Shown: positions 60,866 to 64,000 of the stretch, one piece after another | How the letters are laid out: each line of letters begins with the position of its first letter | Numbering within the stretch: position 1 is the stretch's first letter | Source: Paenibacillus pasadenensis | Lineage (GTDB): Bacteria; Bacillota; Bacilli; Paenibacillales; Paenibacillaceae | Direction: 5' to 3' | NCBI RefSeq assembly: GCF_023715725.1 | Contig: NZ_JAMBOT010000015.1 | Location: forward strand, 37,558 to 101,557 | DNA: 64,000 nucleotides | Program-made: the position numbers and the translations under genes | The notes under the pieces: model-generated | Seen by the model: the letters and a program-made list of their open reading frames with translations, nothing else | What the model was told of the DNA's origin: nothing | Database searches by the model: none

Positions 60866-61243
60866 GTGATGAACAACAAACGGACGATTCCGATACTTCG
60901 CAGTTTTGACGAGAGCAAGGCGAAAGAGTTTTATGTCGGTTTTCTGGGCGGGACCGTATTGTGGGAGCATCGTTTCGAGGAAGGCATGCCCCTCTATATG
61001 GCGGTTGAGCTTGGCGGTGTTGAGCTGCATCTGTCGGAGCATCATGGAGACGGAAGCCCTGGTGCAAACGTGCGGATCGAGATGGAGCCGGGCCAAATTA
61101 GAGGTTATCAAGCCGAGCTGCTGGCGAAGCGCTATACTTACGCCCGTCCCGGTCTGGAAAAGCCGCCCTGGGGCGGCATTGAGCTATCGGTTGGCGATCC
61201 TTCCGGTAATCGCCTGACGTTTTATGAGCCCAAACAGGAATAG
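60866..61243 (+). CDS. VOC family (glyoxalase/bleomycin-resistance-like) protein
   Basis: 125 residues from GTG 60866 (AGGAGG nine bases upstream); ATG 60869 also possible. One vicinal-oxygen-chelate domain: IPILRSFDESKAKEFYVGFL, LHLSEHHGDGSPG, and the C-terminal GDPSGNRLTFYE. The arrangement resembles bleomycin-binding proteins. No drug specificity can be claimed. The methyltransferase follows 32 bases downstream. Confidence 0.88.
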   Translation: MMNNKRTIPILRSFDESKAKEFYVGFLGGTVLWEHRFEEGMPLYMAVELGGVELHLSEHHGDGSPGANVRIEMEPGQIRGYQAELLAKRYTYARPGLEKPPWGGIELSVGDPSGNRLTFYEPKQE

Positions 61244-61275
61244 AGCAAGGATTGTGTTCTTAAGGAGGAAGTTTC

Positions 61276-62031
61276 ATGGACAGCAAGGAGCGGTTTTCAA
61301 GCCGCGTAGAGGATTACGTTAAATATCGCCCGGGCTACCCGGCGGAAGCTCTGGATTCGATTATGGAGCAGGGAGGGCTCGCTGCCGAATCTTATGTGGC
61401 CGATGTCGGAGCGGGCACGGGTATTTTCTCCGGTCTGTTAATGGAACGGGGAGTGCGCGTGATGGCGATCGAGCCAAACGCCGATATGGCCCGGGCGGCC
61501 TGGACGGCGCACGGGCCGAACGAGCTGTTCGGCATTATGCTGGCGCCAGCCGAGGATACGGGGATTTCCTCAAATTCCATGGACGCTATAACATGCGCGC
61601 AGTCCTTTCACTGGTTCGATATGGAGGGCGCCCGCGCGGAATTCGCCCGCATTCTGAAGCCGGACAAAAAGGTGTTTCTTATCTGGAATACACGCAAGAC
61701 GAGCGGCAGTCCGTTTCTAGAGCGGTACGAGGAGCTGCTGCATTCACTCGGCACCGATTATGGAAAGGTGAACCACCGCAACGTTACGGAGGAGCAGCTG
61801 AACGCGTTTTTCCGTGAAGGCACGATGACCTTGAACCGGTTCTCAAACCGCCAGCTGTTCGACTTCGACGGCGTAAAGGGACGGCTGCTGTCCTCTTCCT
61901 ATGCGCCGCAGGCAGGAGATCCGAAACATGAGCCGATGCTGGAAGAGCTGCGCCGCATTTTCGACGAGACACAGGAAGACGGCAAGGTGAATTTTGAATA
62001 CGTGACCGAGGTATACAGCGGACTTGTTTGA
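61276..62031 (+). CDS. Class I SAM-dependent methyltransferase
   Basis: 251 residues; TAAGGAGGAAG before ATG. Motif I is VADVGAGTGIFSGLLMERG, followed by acidic loop VMAIEPNADM, then DAITCAQSFHWFDMEGA (motif IV region) and FLIWNTRKT. Belongs to the UbiE/Methyltransf_11-like group whose substrate cannot be deduced. Likely cotranscribed with the VOC gene. Confidence 0.9.
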   Translation: MDSKERFSSRVEDYVKYRPGYPAEALDSIMEQGGLAAESYVADVGAGTGIFSGLLMERGVRVMAIEPNADMARAAWTAHGPNELFGIMLAPAEDTGISSNSMDAITCAQSFHWFDMEGARAEFARILKPDKKVFLIWNTRKTSGSPFLERYEELLHSLGTDYGKVNHRNVTEEQLNAFFREGTMTLNRFSNRQLFDFDGVKGRLLSSSYAPQAGDPKHEPMLEELRRIFDETQEDGKVNFEYVTEVYSGLV

Positions 62032-62112
62032 TAAAATTGGCGGGGGATTAGACGGCGCATGCGGAAAAGGATGATTCTCCCCGTTCCGGCAGGCGCTGCG
62101 GCGCTCTCGGCA

Positions 62113-62142
62113 TTGACAAGCAGGGGGCGTTTTCGCTAAAGT
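62113..62142 (+). promoter_or_regulatory. Promoter of the T-box/tyrS transcription unit
   Basis: Perfect -35 TTGACA at 62113-62118 and TAAAGT at 62137-62142, 18 bases apart; the transcript would start near 62150. Confidence 0.65.
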
Positions 62143-62149
62143 GTTACCG

Positions 62150-62428
62150 AGCAAATACGTATCAAACAGCCATATTCAGCGTAGAAGGGAACAAGTAGCG
62201 GAGCGGAGCTTCGATTTCAGAGAGCCGGCGGTTGGTGCGAGCCGGAGCGACAGCCGCCCGTGAATTACATCCTGGAGCATTTCCGTTTGAACCTGCCCTG
62301 CGGCAGAAGAACGGGGACGGCAACCGGCCGTTATCCGGGAGAGCGGAGCTTTGATTCGAAAAAGCTCAATTTAGGGTGGTACCGCGATGACTCGTCCCTG
62401 TTTGCAGGGAGGGGTCTTTTCTTTTTTC
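62150..62428 (+). ncRNA. T-box leader (tyrosine-responsive) of tyrS
   Basis: The T-box core AGGGTGGTACCGCG is at 62372-62385, preceded by a long leader with stem-I element GGTGCGAGCCGG near 62234-62245. The specifier loop reads GAATTACATC at about 62263-62272, with TAC (Tyr) followed by the conserved A. The terminator (GACTCGTCCCTG / CAGGGAGGGGTC, then T-rich) lies at about 62389-62428. Uncharged tRNA-Tyr would stabilise the antiterminator and let tyrS be read. Confidence 0.9.
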
Positions 62429-62466
62429 GCGCTGAGATGGCTGAACTTATATTGGAGGGATAGATT

Positions 62467-63753
62467 ATGGCACAACAACAGGCCGCTGTGAACGCGGCGC
62501 TGCTGGAAGATTTGGAATACCGGGGTCTTGTATACCAGGTGACGAACCGCGAGGAATTGAGTCAAAAGTTGAACGAGGGTCCGGTAACGCTGTATTGCGG
62601 CTTCGACCCGACGGCGGACAGCCTGCATATCGGCAGCCTGCTGCCCATTTTGATGCTGCGCCGTTTTCAGCAGGCGGGCCATAATTCCATCGCTTTAGTC
62701 GGCGGCGGCACCGGCCTGATCGGCGATCCGAGCGGCCGCTCCACGGAGCGCTCCTTGAATACGGACGATACGGTGGCGGGCTGGACGGAATCGCTGAAGC
62801 GCCAGCTGTCGCGTTTCCTGGACTTTGAGACGGCGCAAAATCCGGCTCAGCTTGTGAGCAACTATGACTGGCTGGCTTCGCTCGACATCATTACGTTCCT
62901 GCGCGATATCGGCAAAAACTTCACCGTTAACTACATGCTCGCCAAGGATTCCGTCGACTCCCGCCTGGCGAACGGCATTTCGTTTACCGAGTTCAGCTAT
63001 ATGATTTTGCAGGCGTACGACTTCTACAAGCTGAACCGCGATCATGGCGTCAACCTTCAGCTAGGCGGCAGCGACCAATGGGGCAATATTACGGCCGGTC
63101 TGGACCTGATTGGCAAAACCGGAGGCAGCGGAGCTTACGGCATTACGATGCCGCTTGTCACCAAAAGCGACGGCAAAAAGTTCGGCAAGTCCGAGTCGGG
63201 CGCCGTATGGCTGGACCGCTCCAAAACGAGCGCTTACCAGTTCTATCAGTTCTGGATCAACACGGACGACAGCGACGTTATTCGGTTCCTCAAGTACTTC
63301 ACGTTCCTCTCGCGGGAAGAAATCGAGTCCTTCGAAGCGCTCGTCGCTTCCCAGCCGGAGAAGCGCGAGGCGCAGCGCGAGCTTGCCCGCCAGGTGACCC
63401 GCATCGTGCATGGCGAGGAAGCGGTGGGGAGCGCCGAGAAAATTACCGCTGCGCTGTTCTCCGGCGACGTCACGCAGCTTAACGAATCCGAGCTGGTAGA
63501 GGCGCTGCAGGATATGCCAACGACCGTTGCGGCGGCTGACGCTGAGACGGGGCTGATCGATTTGCTCGTTGACACGAAGGCTTCTCCTTCGCGCCGTCAA
63601 GCGAAGCAGGACATCGAAAGCGGCGCTGTGTACGTCAACGGCGTGAAGCAGAGCGGCATCGACACCGTGCTCACAGCGGAGCAGCGCCTGCACGGACGTT
63701 ATGTCGTGCTTCGCCGGGGCAAGAAGAATTATTTCCTTGTGAAATTTGAGTAG
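62467..63753 (+). CDS. tyrS: Tyrosyl-tRNA synthetase
   Basis: 428 residues; GGAGGG six bases before ATG. Class I synthetase: HIGH-type HIGS in DPTADSLHIGSLLPIL, tyrosine pocket YMILQAYDFYKL and GSDQWGNITAGLDLI, KMSKS-type KFGKS, and a C-terminal S4 RNA-binding domain (SPSRRQAKQDIESGAVYVNG). Cytoplasmic, essential; controlled by the T-box leader. Confidence 0.97.
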   Translation: MAQQQAAVNAALLEDLEYRGLVYQVTNREELSQKLNEGPVTLYCGFDPTADSLHIGSLLPILMLRRFQQAGHNSIALVGGGTGLIGDPSGRSTERSLNTDDTVAGWTESLKRQLSRFLDFETAQNPAQLVSNYDWLASLDIITFLRDIGKNFTVNYMLAKDSVDSRLANGISFTEFSYMILQAYDFYKLNRDHGVNLQLGGSDQWGNITAGLDLIGKTGGSGAYGITMPLVTKSDGKKFGKSESGAVWLDRSKTSAYQFYQFWINTDDSDVIRFLKYFTFLSREEIESFEALVASQPEKREAQRELARQVTRIVHGEEAVGSAEKITAALFSGDVTQLNESELVEALQDMPTTVAAADAETGLIDLLVDTKASPSRRQAKQDIESGAVYVNGVKQSGIDTVLTAEQRLHGRYVVLRRGKKNYFLVKFE

Positions 63754-63873
63754 GCGACGTTAATCGGCGAGCCCGCTTGGCATATTAAGCCTTTTAATGT
63801 CGGTATTAACCCGTTGGGGTTCGCTTGCTGATCCTTCCTACTTCAAAATAAACGATAACGCCGACAGACTTCT

Positions 63874-64000
63874 TGGTCTTACCCCCGTCAAGTAGACAGC
63901 TAAAAAAGAGTGCAAATTAAGCGGCGACTGCAATTCGGTACTCTACCGGAGAGCGGTCGCCGAGTTTTTTCTGGAAACGCTCCTGGTTGTAGAACTCGAT
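63874..64000 (-). mobile_element. End of an IS3-family (IS150-like) insertion sequence
   Basis: The partial transposase frame plus about 43 bases up to a TG-starting candidate terminal inverted repeat (TGGTCTTACCCCCGTCAAGT at 63874 onwards). The other end is outside the window. Confidence 0.65.
63917..64000 (-). CDS. IS3-family transposase (OrfB/IS150 integrase-core), C-terminal fragment cut by the window end
   Basis: The last 27 codons read IEFYNQERFQKKLGDRSPVE and YRIAVAA then TAA. The NxERFQKKLGDRSPVEYR pattern is the C-terminal consensus of IS150/IS3 DDE integrases. The rest, including the catalytic residues, is beyond base 64000, so it is unknown whether the copy is intact. Confidence 0.85.
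   Translation of the reverse strand: MEFYNQERFQKKLGDRSPVEYRIAVAA

Overview
The window reads as chromosomal DNA of a spore-forming, low-temperature-signature Firmicute of the Paenibacillus type (family Paenibacillaceae). The evidence is the gene content: several 'lpl-type' sugar ABC transporters paired with membrane-anchored AraC regulators, a GH29 fucosidase, a PdaA-like cortex deacetylase, copper-amine-oxidase-N-domain secreted proteins, a T-box tyrS, strong AGGAGG ribosome binding sites, frequent TTG/GTG starts, intrinsic terminators and CcpA-type cre sites. Genus is an inference; no 16S or other marker is present.

Layout. 1-851: 3' end of a GH13 alpha-glucosidase. 0.9-2.3 kb: small accessory genes (membrane protein without a normal start, SMI1/KNR4 protein, a small ORF broken by an amber codon). 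2.3-10.1 kb: AraC sensor-regulator, two permeases, solute-binding lipoprotein and alpha-L-fucosidase, a fucoside-uptake unit. 10.1-12.6 kb: AT-richer small unknown membrane/secreted proteins. 12.7-16.0 kb: a second sugar ABC transporter (binding protein plus two permeases). 16.4-23.6 kb: DUF4127, NanE epimerase, RpiR regulator, ROK kinase, FAD oxidoreductase and a secreted protein, apparently an operon for ManNAc-type amino-sugar catabolism. 23.8-34.1 kb: ordinary chromosomal genes (SulP, two secreted proteins, PdaA, AHSA1/ArsR pair, DsbA/FrnE, ZIP, TVP38, MFS exporter).

34.1-46.2 kb is the most striking block: a 15-gene, same-strand ethanolamine-utilisation bacterial microcompartment (BMC) locus, DeoR - PHP phosphoesterase - MgtC - eutL - eutM-like - eutE - eutM - pduL - unknown lumen protein - eutN - eutS - eutP - eutA - eutB - eutC, read from a consensus-like sigma-A promoter with an overlapping cre. 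It has shell hexamers, a trimer and a vertex pentamer plus the ammonia lyase, acylating aldehyde dehydrogenase and phosphotransacylase, but within the window it lacks EutVW, the EutH permease, the EutT cobalamin adenosyltransferase, EutQ and an alcohol dehydrogenase; instead it carries a DeoR regulator, a PHP-family phosphoesterase and MgtC.

46.4-49.4 kb: Mn-dependent pyrophosphatase, a membrane-anchored HTH_17 protein, an Imm11-like orphan immunity protein and a membrane protein paralogous to one at 11.7 kb. 49.5-55.3 kb (minus strand): a third, lpl-type ABC transporter operon with its AraC regulator as last gene and a perfect-looking cre upstream. 55.5-56.6 kb: Fur-box-controlled siderophore-binding lipoprotein. 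57.3-62.0 kb: FAD amine-oxidase-like enzyme followed by a 5TM histidine kinase, a VOC protein and a methyltransferase. 62.1-63.8 kb: T-box leader and tyrS. The window ends inside an IS3-family (IS150-like) insertion sequence. No tRNA, rRNA, CRISPR array or prophage was seen.
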